From Linepithema humile (lineage: Eukaryota; Arthropoda; Insecta; Hymenoptera; Formicidae): 64,000 nt of DNA. The notes beneath the pieces were generated by a model that had not been told where the DNA came from, ran no database searches, and worked only from the letters and a program-made list of their open reading frames with translations. Shown piece after piece: positions 9,129 through 19,960 of this stretch (position 1 is its first letter; the number at the start of each line of letters is the position of its first letter). The position numbers and the translations under genes are program-made. The stretch spans positions 13,197,501 through 13,261,500 of the forward strand of contig NC_090134.1 in assembly GCF_040581485.1 (NCBI RefSeq). Direction: 5' to 3'.

Positions 9129-9488
9129 ATGGAGTTCGAGAATTTAGTGGTTGTTTTACGGTCTGAGACCGATGATAGGGTAGTGATGCGACGAGAATTT
9201 TCTCTTGCGGAGATATTGGAAGAGTTGGTGCCTGCCTTCGTGCAAAGTTCTCCTGAGAGACTTGTCATACAGCGACAAAGGAGAGCCCTTTGTCGTCAGC
9301 TCCTTGTTGGGCTGCGCCGTGCTGTGTCGCGGCAATTTCGGCCATTTAATGGTCGCCGTCGCCGGATTGGACATTTACAGTGGCGACGTGTTATGTTACT
9401 GATTTCGGAGATGACCTGTGTTCTCAACCGGGTGCAATGGCTCGCGGAGGAGGAGAGCGAGATCGAAGAATATCCCGATTCTCCATAA
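9129..9488 (+). CDS. antisense ORF at the pol-env junction of provirus 1 (119 aa)
   Basis: This ORF runs opposite to the provirus genes. ATG 9129 has A at -3 and G at +4; the stop is TAA at 9486-9488. The peptide starts with an acidic helix-like part, has a central Arg-rich stretch (RRALCRQ... and RRRRIGHLQWRR) and ends in an acidic EEESEIEE tail. The local sequence is GC-richer than env. A TCAGT initiator-like motif lies upstream at 9081. No homologue is recognised. It may be an antisense accessory gene or chance; the region between pol and env has no sense-strand gene. Confidence 0.35.
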   Translation: MEFENLVVVLRSETDDRVVMRREFSLAEILEELVPAFVQSSPERLVIQRQRRALCRQLLVGLRRAVSRQFRPFNGRRRRIGHLQWRRVMLLISEMTCVLNRVQWLAEEESEIEEYPDSP

Positions 9489-9512
9489 TGTGGTAATTCT
9501 CCATAGTGTGAT

Positions 9513-12500
9513 TTAATTTTCGGTAAAATGCTTAATGCGGTTTGCATGCACCAGCATTGTTTTTCGCCCCTTTTTTATGATGTAGTTAACGCTTGATTTT
9601 TTCTCAATTACTATGTAAGGTCCTGTCCATAACGCGTCAAGTTTTTTCGAGCGTCCTCGTCTTAGTGTTTCGTCGTATAATAATACCTTGTCGCCTGCTC
9701 TAAACGTGCTTATATTAGCCTTTTTGTCGTAGCATTCTTTTGACTTTGCTTTCTCCTCTTGCATGTTCGCTTTCGCTACCTGGTGTGCTGTACGCAATCT
9801 TTCTTTGAACTCGGATATGTAGTCATCATACGTATACGTTAATTTCGGAGGACATGTCAGGGCCGTAGGGAGCGTAACCTGGTGTCCGTACAACAGTTCA
9901 AATGGCGTATAACCTGTCGCTGTATGTGGTGTAGTATTGTATGTAAACATCGCGTAGGGCAGCCATTCGTCCCAATCGGTCTGATCTCCGTTTATGTAGT
10001 GTCGCAAGTACTCTGCTAGTGTCCTGTGCGATCTTTCGAGCGCGCCGTTACTTTCCGGGTGGTACGCGCTTGTACGAATCTTCTCAATTTTTAACAGTTT
10101 GCAAGTGCTCTTAAACACTTCGCTCATAAAATTCGTTCCCTGGTCGGTGAGAATTTTATCAGGCACTCCGTATTCCAAAATTATTTTTGTAACGAATGCC
10201 TTCGCTACTGTACCAGCTTCCTGATTTTCGATGGGCATTACCTTGCTCAATTTCGTGAAATGATCTTGGAATGTTAGTACGTATTTGTTTCCGGTTAGAG
10301 TTACGGTTAACGGTCCTACTATATCTAGTGCGCATTTTTCGAATGGCCTATCCGGAGTATCGGTAATAATCATTGGCGTTTTACTTCGCCGTTTTAATTT
10401 ATTCTTTTGGCAATGCTCGCATTTGGCGATGTATTGTTTTACGTCTTTTGTTAACCCTTTCCAGTTGTGAGTTAAACGGATTCGATTTATGGTGCGTTGC
10501 ACGCCTTGATGCCCGCCTATCGGTGCATCATGATACTCATATAATATTTGCTGTTTCTCTTCCTCCGTGTACCTTTTTATCTCTTTTTCGCTATCTCTTT
10601 CTTCTTCCTCTTCGTCACTCTCTTTCTCCTTGTCGATTATATGTATAGCGTGAGCGACGTTGCGACTTAGTGCGTCAGCATTTGTATTGTATTTTCCGGC
10701 TTTGTGTACGATTTCATAGTCGTACTCTTCCAATTTCAGTTCAATTTCGCAATTTCAATTTCAATTTCCATCTAATTAGACGAGATCCTGGATCGGTCAC
10801 GTTAAACAACCAAATTAGCGGTTTATGGTCGGTGACAATTTTAAATTTGGTCCCGTATAGGTACGGTCGAAAATGTTTGACCGCCCACACAATCGCGAGT
10901 AATTCTTTTTCCGTCGTGTTATAATTTTGTTCTGCACGAGAAAGAATTCTGCTAGCATAAGCTATTGGTCGGTCTTGTCCTATCATTCCTTGTGACAAGA
11001 TACCTCCTATCGCGAAATCCGATGCGTCGGTAGTTAGTATAAATTCATCGTTGAAATTTGGGTACTGCAAGACGGGGGCGGTAATTAGTTTCTCTTTTAG
11101 ATTGTCAAAAGCTTTTTGCTGCTCTTGTGTCCACTCGAATTTTACTCCCTTTTTAACTAATTTTGTGAGTGGTTTGACTATTTTCGAAAAATTTTCGATA
11201 AACCGTCTATAATAGCCCGCCAGTCCTATGAATGATTGCACATCCTTGACTCGTTTTGGCGTAGGGAAATTCTTTACTGCCTGGATTTTTCCAGGGTCAG
11301 GCATAATTCCATGTTCGGTAATTATGTGTCCTAAATATGCCACTTCTTTTCTAAGAAATTCACACTTGTCCGGCTGTAATTTCAGATTATTGTCGCGTAT
11401 TTTTTGTAATACTTCTAATAGTCGCCGGTTGTGGTCTTCTAAACTAGCGCCGTATATCACGATGTCGTCTAAATAGACCAGACACCGTATTCCTTGTATG
11501 CCCGCCAGAATAGTATTCATTAATCTTTGAAACGTTGCCGGGGCATTCTTTAGTCCGAACGGCATCCGATTAAATTCATAATGCCCGTAGGGCGTTGAAA
11601 AAGCCGTTTTTTGCTTATCTCTGTCTGCCATGGGTATTTGATGATAGCCCGATGCCAGATCTAACGTTGTAAAATATTTCGAATTCCCTAGTTGGTCCAA
11701 AATATCTGTTATATTTGGCAGTGGAAAAGAGTCTCCGACTGTTAGGTCGTTTAATTTTCGGAAATCGACCACGACTCTCATTTTAGGTTTTCCCGAAGCG
11801 TCTGTTTTCTTCGGTACCACCAAAAGTGGTGCGTTCCATTGGCTCGAGCTTGGACGTACGATATCGTTTCTTAACATTTCCTGTACCTGTCTATTTACTT
11901 CGGCCTTATGCTTCTCCGGTAATCTATACGGTCGCGTATTCGCGGGTGCCGTACCGGCTCGAGTTACGATCTCGTGTTGCAGTGCCTCGGTGCAGGTCAG
12001 GGGTTTTCCGTCCAAATGGAATACATCATCGAAATCTTCGCAGATTTTAAGTAGAGTTTTTCGCTCTTCGTTATTTAAGTGATCGAGACGAAGCGCCTCT
12101 TTAATTCGTTGCATGCGTGACAAGGGAATTTCTTTCGGTATATACGTCTGAGCTATTAATATCTCGGCATTTTCTTCTGTCTTTACTTCTTCAATTTCTA
12201 CTACTGGAGCTTGCATTTCTATTTTAGTTTCGGAAGTATTTATTATGCTAATCGGGCAACTATTATTTTTTGGCTCGACTAGGCAATTTCCGATAAATAT
12301 TCCTGGTCTAGTTTCCACTGCTTGGATTATTCCTGCTGTGTTTTCTTTAGTTATGGCTGTTATAATAGTTTCGCTTCTAGTTTCTAAAGTAAACTTTTTG
12401 CATGGGAAAAGCGTAAATAAATTTTTATCGATGCGTAGTTTTTTGGTAGTATAGTCCCAAGATGCTTGATATTTTTGTAGGAAGTCGGCTCCGAGGATTT

Positions 12501-14454
12501 CGTCATATTCGATAGGAAAGTCGTCTTTTATCACGTTTAATTCATGTTTAACATTTCTTGTTTTTAACGGAATAGTTGCTTGCATTACGCCTATAGTATC
12601 CGCTTTGTGCCCTGTTGCGCCAATAATTGTTATCTTTTTATCGTATATTATGGTTTCATCTTTCAATTTATTCAATTTTATTAGACTCATGGTAGCTCCT
12701 GTGTCGATCAACATATTTATTTTATCGTCAATCACTTCATTCATGGGTAGTGAAATCAGATCGAGCTCAGTGTGTGCATGATTTATCTCATCAGCTGTTA
12801 GTACCTTATGCTCTCGTACTGTCTTAGCTGTTGCTTTAATTGTTTTCCTTTCTGCATCGTCGTCCTCAGTCTTGCAATGCTTATTAGTTTCATTTATGGT
12901 ATTTCGCGTGTTTGATTCTTCATTTATTTTCTTATTTTTAGTATATTCCGGTTTTCCGTTTAATATCCAACATTCGGTACGGTTATGTCCGGATTTCTTG
13001 CAATAATTACAATGTTTATCCAGCGTATTAAATCTTGATCCGCTCAGTTTAGGCAAAGTGAATTGATTACCGTAGCGGCTCGTTCGGCAATCGCGACCGT
13101 AATGTCCTTGCTTGCCGCATTTATGGCATTGAATTGCCTTAGGATTATTAAAACTTTTATTCGCGTTGTACGCGGAATCACGTGGTCTCTTTAATTTTTC
13201 CTCTGCTTTGGCCCCTTCGATGGCTTCTTGCAGGGTTGCATATCGTTGCGCGCGTATTATCATTCGTATATCCTCGCGCAGTCCATACACAAAGTTTTGT
13301 AGCGCTTGCTGTTTAACTGTATCTAATATAGTGCGTTTATCTTGCGGTGTCTTTCCTGGACTGTCTGTTAGAGATTCGTATAGTTGCATCGCTAAATGGT
13401 CTGCTCGTGCCCCATATTCTACTGCACTTTCTCCGGGTCGTTGTTTCAAATGATTAAATTCAATTTGAATCGATGCAGGATTTTTCTTAGGGTAGTAAAA
13501 GCTTTCCAGTTCGTTTTTTAACTGTTCAAACGATCTGATATCTTTGATCTCAAAATTTATTAATGCTCTGCCTTGCAATTTAGTCGACATTATGACGTCG
13601 AGTAGCTCGTCTGCGAACTCGGGCTTTACATACTTCATTGCACATGTACAAGCGCTTAGAAATGATTTTAAGTTCGTTCGTGACGTACCGTCAAAAATAG
13701 GTATTAAATTTATCGCGTTTTTTGATGTCATGTAGCGTTGTGCGTCAGTGGATTGTCTGTTTCGTATGTCTTCAGTAGTTCGACCGTATGAAATGTCGGT
13801 TTCGCGTTCTTGTCGCGGATTTCGTTCGTGATGATGCGCATGAAGATACTCAAATAATGTCGCGATCTGTTCGCGCATTTCGTGCATTGTTTCTTCTAGT
13901 GCTGAAATCTGATTTTTATTTTTTGGGCGTGTTCCCGTTCGAAGTCCGCTGGCTTCGTTTTCTTTTGTATTTTGCTCCATTAACGCGGATATTTCGTTTT
14001 CTATTTCGATGTCTGCCTCACTCTTCCTTCTTTGAGACATTTTTTCGTTTCTTCTTTCACGGATTTCGTCCGGATCAAATATGCTACTATCGTATGATGT
14101 TAGCTCAAACTTGCTGTAATCTGACACGCGGCTTGGTGTTTTACTAATGTTAGGTCTAGTCTTTTTAGTTTTTACTTCTATCACGGTATCGTTAAGAGCG
14201 GGAATTAAACTCGAATCGATATCTTCGAAAGTGTAATCTCGTTTAGTTTCTATGTTTGCATCTAATTCGTCGTCGGTATCACCGTCCGAGTTTGTGTATT
14301 GTAATGTACGGCGTACGTTATCGCTTATGTCGCGAGTCGCGTCTTCGATAACGCGTATCGGGTTTAACGCTGTGCGGATTGCGTGTCGCGCTTGGTTGCT
14401 TAATAGCCACGACCTATTTCGTATGGGACCGGGGTCGCTTTCGCTTTTGTACAT
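9513..14454 (-). pseudogene. gag-pol: gag-pol of provirus 1 with one frameshift
   Basis: Single fused gag-pol reading frame from ATG 14454. It shows two CCHC zinc knuckles, an aspartic protease IDTGAT motif, reverse transcriptase with YLDD, and RNase H with TDASDF, then breaks at about 10740. There, AAATTG units add about 25 bases relative to provirus 2, shifting the frame. Reading resumes in the other frame to TAA near 9513 and holds the integrase H2C2 zinc finger, the DDE core and the C-terminal GDKVLLYDE region. Without the insertion this is a normal errantivirus-like polyprotein. Confidence 0.92.
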
Positions 14455-14659
14455 TCACGCGTTTTTATATTTTATATAATGGTTCGGACTTACAGTAGTA
14501 GTAGTATGATCGCTCGCATGTTGCCTCGTCCTTAGCTGCGGTTCGCTGTCCGGCTGTAGATCGTAGGCTGTAGGTGTAGGTCGCTCGGCTGCTTTCTGCG
14601 ACTGGCTCCTATTTCGCTGACTCCGCTCGGCACTGCTTGGCTCTGGATAGTCTGCTGCT

Positions 14660-14845
14660 GCGCTGCTACTCTGCTTACCGTTGCGTTGGTCGGGGTCTTC
14701 TCGTTTCAATAGTCTCCGTATTGAAACTTGTCCGCCGACTATTTTGCACTCAATTTTCGGCTGCTTACTGCTGCGTTGGTCGGGGTCTTCTCGTTTCAAT
14801 AATCTCCGTATTGGAACTTGTCCGCCGACTAATTTTCACTCACTT
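14660..14845. repeat. tandem duplication of about 95 bases in the leader of provirus 1
   Basis: The segment containing CGTTGGTCGGGGTCTTCTCG is present twice (about 14667-14760 and 14761-14845) between the LTR and gag. No matching duplication is seen in provirus 2. Confidence 0.7.
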
Positions 14846-14909
14846 AAATTTTTTTCTTTTTGTTTCAGGCTCTGGACGTTCCGGGTTCCTGGTCCCGAAG
14901 GAGAGGCAG

Positions 14910-14927
14910 ATCTCACCGCTGCCACCA
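14910..14927 (-). other. primer-binding-type site of provirus 1
   Basis: The minus strand reads TGGTGGCAGCGGTGAGA six bases inside the 5' LTR. It begins with TGG, as sites pairing to a tRNA CCA end do, and shares its first 14 bases with provirus 2. I do not assign a tRNA. Confidence 0.7.
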
Positions 14928-14933
14928 GAATTT

Positions 14934-15528
14934 TGTTGTGCCCTTGGTGATAGGGCACGGGTTCGGAATCTGCCAAGGAGTTAGGCCGGGAATCCGGGAA
15001 TAATCCTTTGACGTTTTTTTAATAAAAAACAGTCTTCCACATATTTATTGATCTCTTGATTCATTACAAATTCCCTTACTTCTATGTAATCTAGGTTCCG
15101 TCAGGAATCCTTGCCTTAGTGTAGTATCACGGAGCCCCAAGTTACTCTTATTCACTTTTAACGAATTGTTATAATTCGCGTTCTTCTAGATTTGTGGTCC
15201 CAACGGACATACGTCCGTTTCTTGTGACTGATAGTTTTAGACCCGCCGTCGTGATCTCGCGACGGCGATTTTATATATGTGAAACTGCACTTGATTGCAG
15301 TTTTAACGATCTAACTTGCTGACGAAATTCGATCGTTCGTCAGCATTGTCGCGTAAAAAGTGAATTAGGTTTTAATTTTCGCTGCGCGATTTATCCGGTG
15401 TCTCGCATGAGCCGGAAACTGAATATTAGATATCTTAATCTGATATGCAATAGATATTTTCTTATATTTTATTAATATATATATATTTTATTATTAATAA
15501 TTGGTTGTGGTTCTTTGGACCCACAACA
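14934..15528 (-). repeat. 5' LTR of provirus 1
   Basis: 595 bases, matching 6567-7161 with two differences seen (near 14970 and 15403). Flanked on the right by CGTA. Confidence 0.92.
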
Positions 15529-15532
15529 CGTA

Positions 15533-16016
15533 GAAAAAAACCAAAGGATGTAAACAGTTCTCGGAATCCTTATCTCTTTCAGGAATCCTTATCTCTCGAT
15601 GACTCATGTTTGTATTAACAATCCTTATCTTATCTCTTCCGGGAATCCTCCACTTCCAGGAATTATTGTTATCTGATACCCCCCCACCACTCCTAAATTA
15701 CCCCCTCTCCTTTAAAACGATGACGTCATTACCCCCTCCACTGTTATCTGATACCTTCCCTCTCCCCCGCACCTCCCCTCGTCTTCCCCACTCCTATGTA
15801 ATCCGATACCCCTCTTCCCCCGCACCCCCCTCAATGCTGCTGGGTTAGAAACCCCATAGCTATACTACTTATGTATGTATGTACAGAGCGCTTTCTGTAA
15901 GCGATTATTTTAGTTGGGCGCATTTAGCACACCGACACAATAATTGTGTGGGCAATCAGTAATTATTATCTGTGATTGAAGTATACCATTAAAATATGAA
16001 AGATCTGATAGAATAT
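15533..16016. other. pyrimidine-rich low-complexity spacer
   Basis: The Polinton-region sequence interrupted by provirus 1 resumes for about 40 bases. From 15600 to 15850 the plus strand is rich in C and T runs with imperfect repeats of TTATCTGATACCCC. No gene or RNA seen. Confidence 0.5.
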
Positions 16017-16687
16017 AGTATACAAAATGTATAAAAAAGGTGGGAATAATTCACGAAATATTTTATACTTTAATTTGACATAATTTTACATAAACTATGA
16101 AATATCTCGTTAAATATTTATTTTTCAATTATCTTACCTCAACATTTTTATGCACATTTTTATGCACAAAACAATGAGAGAAATCAATTAGTGTAGAAAA
16201 AACACATAGTTGTCTCAAAGAAAAAACATGTAGCTAAAATTATATCATATTATATTTTTTCTTCAAGACAACTATGTGTTTTTTCTACACTAATTGATTC
16301 CTCTCATTATTTTGTGCATAAAAGTGTTGAGGTAAGATAATTGAAAAATGAATATTTAACGAGATATTTCATAGTCTATATAAAATTACGTCAAATTAAA
16401 GTATAAAATATCTCGTAAATTATTCAATTTTTGGCCATCTTACTTCTATAACTTTTTACGCCAAATATTGCGAGAAATCGATTTATATAAAAAAATTAGA
16501 GTGGTTCCATTTGAAAAAGTGAAGATGATCTTTAAATCTCTGAAACGCCTTCACCTAAGATCAAACTGATAAGATCGGTAAATAGATCTTTTTAAACCCT
16601 ACAACTTTTATCTGAAACATTTTTTTACAAAAGTTATATTTTTTGAGATATTCTGGAGTTTCCACCATTTTTATACACCCTGTATAC
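16017..16687. mobile_element. foldback/MITE element 1
   Basis: Two long inverted arms (about 16061-16240 and 16260-16440) pair around a short AT-rich centre. Outer ends are degraded versions of TATACA...TGTATA with a CACCCTGTA right end, typical of Tc1/mariner-type non-autonomous elements. No coding capacity. The right part beyond 16440 has no partner on the left, so the arms are unequal. Confidence 0.65.
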
Positions 16688-17097
16688 TGCAATGGCTGAC
16701 TACGGTCACATAAGAATTTAATCTCTCTCCCCAATTGCCTCCCCAGTTGCCTCCTTAATCCTTACCACAGGGGAAAAAACCCACCCCCACTTCTCCAAAG
16801 CTCACTTCATTATGTAACGTAGACCATTGTGCAAACTACGTCAGTGATATAGTTTCGTGAAAACGACTTACTTTAGACGAGTAATTAATTAATTAATTAA
16901 ACGAGAAAGTAATGAATATGACTTAGCGACTTGGTTAAGCTCGTCGCCATATAATATTATATCATTAATATGTGCCAACATGTTTATTATACACGTGCCT
17001 CGGAAAAATTTGATGTTTAAAAGGAAAAGCAGTTTGAGGTTATAAAAGTCTTACATTTACATCTATTTATATACTATTTATATGCATGTGTATAATA

Positions 17098-17977
17098 TAC
17101 CGGGTGTTTTAGACCACCCGTCCCACCCTTTTAAAACGTAGGGATGTACTTGTACAAAACAATGGCTCAGACGAAATTTGCATGATTTCGAGGGATCTAT
17201 CTGAGGGTGACCTTGACTTTGGCCTCGCAGTTGATTTTCAAGGTCATTTGAAAGTCAGAATAATTTTTTTAAATGGAAACCCCTATTTTTGATTCCAAAA
17301 TCTAATAGCTGGTGTCAAGAGCTTTTCAAAACACTATAATAAAGTTATTTTTCATTAAGTACTTTTTGAGTTATGAGGCTTGTAAATTACAGTATTTTGA
17401 CATAAAATACAAAATATCTTGTAAAACATTCAATTTTCGGGAATCTTACTTTAATACTTTTATGCATAAAATAATGAGACGAATCAATTGGTATAAAAAA
17501 AAACACATAGTTGCTTTCAAGAAAAAGTATGCAGTTGCATGTTGCAAACTACATATTTTTTCTTGAAAACAACTATGTGTTTTCTTTATACCAATTGATT
17601 CGTCTCATTATTTTATGCATAAAAGTATTAAGGTAAGATTCTCGAAAATTGAATGTTTTACAAGATATTTTGTATTTTATGTCAAAATACTGTAATTTAC
17701 AAGCCTCATAACTCAAAAAGTACTTAATGAAAAATAACTTTATTATAGTGTTTTGAAAAGCTCTTGACACCAGCTATTAGATTTTGGAATCAAAAATAGG
17801 GGTTTCTATTTAAAAAAATTACTCTGACTTTCAAATGACCTCAACTGCGAGGTCAAAGTCAAGGTCACCCTCAGATAGATCCCTCGAAATCATGCAAATT
17901 TCGTCTGAGCCATTTTTTTGTACAAGCACATCCCTACGTTTTAAAAGGGTGGGACGGGTGGTCTGAAACACCCGTAT
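17098..17977. mobile_element. foldback/MITE element 2, near-perfect palindrome
   Basis: About 435 bases from CGGGTG at 17101 are repeated inverted up to CACCCG at 17974, centred near 17545. The outer 45 bases and the inner arms both match closely. Each arm carries TGACCTTGA and TCAAGGTCA-type motifs (near 17210-17250 and 17830-17870). Short reading frames on both arms are mirror images and not genes. The element at 45480-46374 has related arms. Confidence 0.8.
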
Positions 17978-18344
17978 ATATATCAATACTTTACCGGCGA
18001 ATGTGATTTAATCTTATTAATTCACATATCTATTAAAATGAAAATATTTATTTAAAACATTTGCCATTGGGTAAAAATTGGAGAGTAGAGTCTTGTAATA
18101 ACAATGACTCAATTTTCGAAAAAATGATTTAACACAGTTTTAATAACATATATTTAATAATATATATTTTATTATATTTTAGTTTATTTTAGTATATTTA
18201 GTTTATTTTAGTATATTTGCTTAAATATTTTTTTATTTATATATATATATTTTTTTTCTTGTTTTTTATTCTTTTTGTTTTATAATTTTTGGCTTTGTTT
18301 TGTTTACACGTAAAAAAATATATTTTCTTAAATATTTTTTTATA

Positions 18345-18809
18345 TACAGGATGTCTGGCAATAATCGCCCCACCGGTCATATACAGGTAGAGGAGGTCAA
18401 ATCGAGTAGAAAAGTCCTTTACCATTTTTTAATTTTTATAATAAGTACTGAGTAATTAACGAAAAAAGATCGGCGAATCCGCGCGAGTAAAGCGCGCGCG
18501 GTGAGAAGGACGTCCCACTGCTACGCGATCACTAGGACACAAGGATCTAGCGTTACGCGCCGCTCGTATGTTGCCATTGTCATTTGTAGAGCGCTCCTCC
18601 CAACGCTTCATCGCGCGCGTAGTGATCGCATAGTAGTGGGATGTCCTTCTCGCTGCGCGCGCTTTACTTGCACGGATTCACCAATCTTTTTTCGTTAATT
18701 ACTTAGTACTTATTACAAAAATCAAAAAATGGTAAAGGACTTTTCTACTCGATTTGACCTCCTCTACCTGTATATGACCGGTGGGGCGATTATTGCCAGA
18801 CACCCTGTA
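18345..18809. mobile_element. MITE with about 190-base inverted repeats and TA ends
   Basis: Begins TACAGGATGTCTGGC and ends GCCAGACACCCTGTA. The arms include CGCCCCACCGGTCATATACA and pair almost fully; the centre (about 18530-18600) is GC-rich. A TA duplication is likely. It lies in the 5' leader of the interrupted hAT gene. Non-coding. Confidence 0.8.
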
Positions 18810-18873
18810 TATATATTTTTTTCATATATTATATATTTTTCGTTTTTATTTTTTGTTTTATTTATACATAAAA

Positions 18874-18977
18874 ATGTGTGAACAATTAAGAAAAAAACCA
18901 AAGAGAAGCTTTTTAGAAGCTTGGCTTAGTGATAATAAATACACATCTTGGATACGTAAAGTATCCAATGATAATAA
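18874..18977 (+). pseudogene. 5' end of a hAT transposase gene, cut by provirus 2
   Basis: ATG 18874 starts a basic region and a SFLEAWLS..WIRKVSNDN stretch, the usual lead-in to a BED zinc finger. It stops at the LTR start (18978). The first bases right of the provirus (27705 on) continue the same frame into a FHCIMCNKDF Cys pair and an SHANSACH His pair, so both halves belong to one gene. The rest of the transposase follows at 27705-29898. Confidence 0.7.
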
Positions 18978-19519
18978 TGTTGTGTGTCGAAAGACCACAA
19001 CGTAATAATTATAGGTTAATTAGGCAATAACAATAATAAACATTTAGAAGGCCATTAATCGAGGCCACTTCTCGAGAATCCTGTGACAAAAGTTATTTAA
19101 TTATTAAACAATTAGGCGCTGACGCGAGCACTCGTTCTTAGAAGCCCGAGTGTCACTTGCGTCTAAAGTAGGTTAAACAGATCAGCATTTTGGTAACACA
19201 ATGGATCGATATAGTTCAAGTCTCATTGTGTTCCGAATACTGATCCGTATAAATTAAGGCGGCACACAAGGCGCCGCGGGTTTTTATCAGCAAAGTTCCG
19301 GACGAAGCACGACACGTCGCGTACACGCGTAACCACGGTAGTACGGTCGCCGAATAAGTGAGGTGACAAGTGTAATAAGAAGATACCAAATAAAAGCTAT
19401 TCTACATATATTCAGAAGTGCCTAATTATTCTACACTCTCCGAGCCAAAGCCCCCTTGACCAGCACGGCGAATCCCGAATCAATACGCAGCGCCTACCGC
19501 TACCATAGTAGGCGCAACA
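18978..19519 (+). repeat. 5' LTR of provirus 2
   Basis: Starts TGTTGTGTGTC and ends GGCGCAACA. It contains an AATAAA at 19388 and, near 19260-19300, a GGCGGC...GCCGCG pair. A third copy stands alone at 44550-45093. Confidence 0.93.
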
Positions 19520-19522
19520 AAT

Positions 19523-19540
19523 TGGTGGCAGCGGTGGGAT
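19523..19540 (+). other. primer-binding-type site of provirus 2
   Basis: TGGTGGCAGCGGTGGGAT lies three bases after the 5' LTR and shares its first 14 bases with the site in provirus 1. Confidence 0.75.
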
Positions 19541-19960
19541 TCGCCATCTTTACCGTTTACCTGGATGTTCTGAATACCCTGATGACCTGGGCACGGCTGC
19601 AGCTGGACCAAGAAGCCTAACTCGAAGAGTTAGAAGCGCAGGCGCCAGAGCTAAAAACAACGCAAAACGAAAGTTAAAGTGTTGAAACTGGTGACCAAGA
19701 AAGTGACAAGGCCGAAGCAACCCGCAGCAGCAAGCAGCAGAGGGACAGCGTGAGCCTAGCAGAACGCCGCAGGAGCTGAATCAGCGCAACCTGAGCAGAG
19801 CGGCCTTATCGCAGAGACGAACCGCGACCTGCCTCAACAGCCGACAGCCGGACGCAGAAGACAGCCCGACGCAACGGCACGAGCAGCGATTCAACATGCG
19901 AGCGATAATAATTCTGTAAGTTACTGACAAAAATTGTACACTAAAAGTTAAGCGGCGTTA

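Larger units (their letters stand above)
6567..15528 (-). mobile_element. errantivirus-like Ty3/gypsy provirus 1
   Basis: Complete provirus in minus orientation with 595-base LTRs at 6567-7161 and 14934-15528, both TG...CA, flanked by the 4-base duplication CGTA (6563-6566 and 15529-15532). A primer-binding-type site follows the 5' LTR and a purine tract precedes the 3' LTR. It carries gag-pol (14454-9513) and an env-type gene (about 8960-7233), both broken. I see two differences between its LTRs, so insertion appears recent, yet the coding region has several lesions. Not competent as it stands. Confidence 0.93.

Noticed and set aside
17312..17770. Two nearly identical short reading frames on opposite strands
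   Set aside because: They are the same palindrome arm read from each side; no domain and no start context.
19523..19560. tRNA gene suggested by the TGGTGGCAGCGGTGGGATTCG segment
   Set aside because: No cloverleaf around it; its position after the LTR marks it as a primer-binding site.
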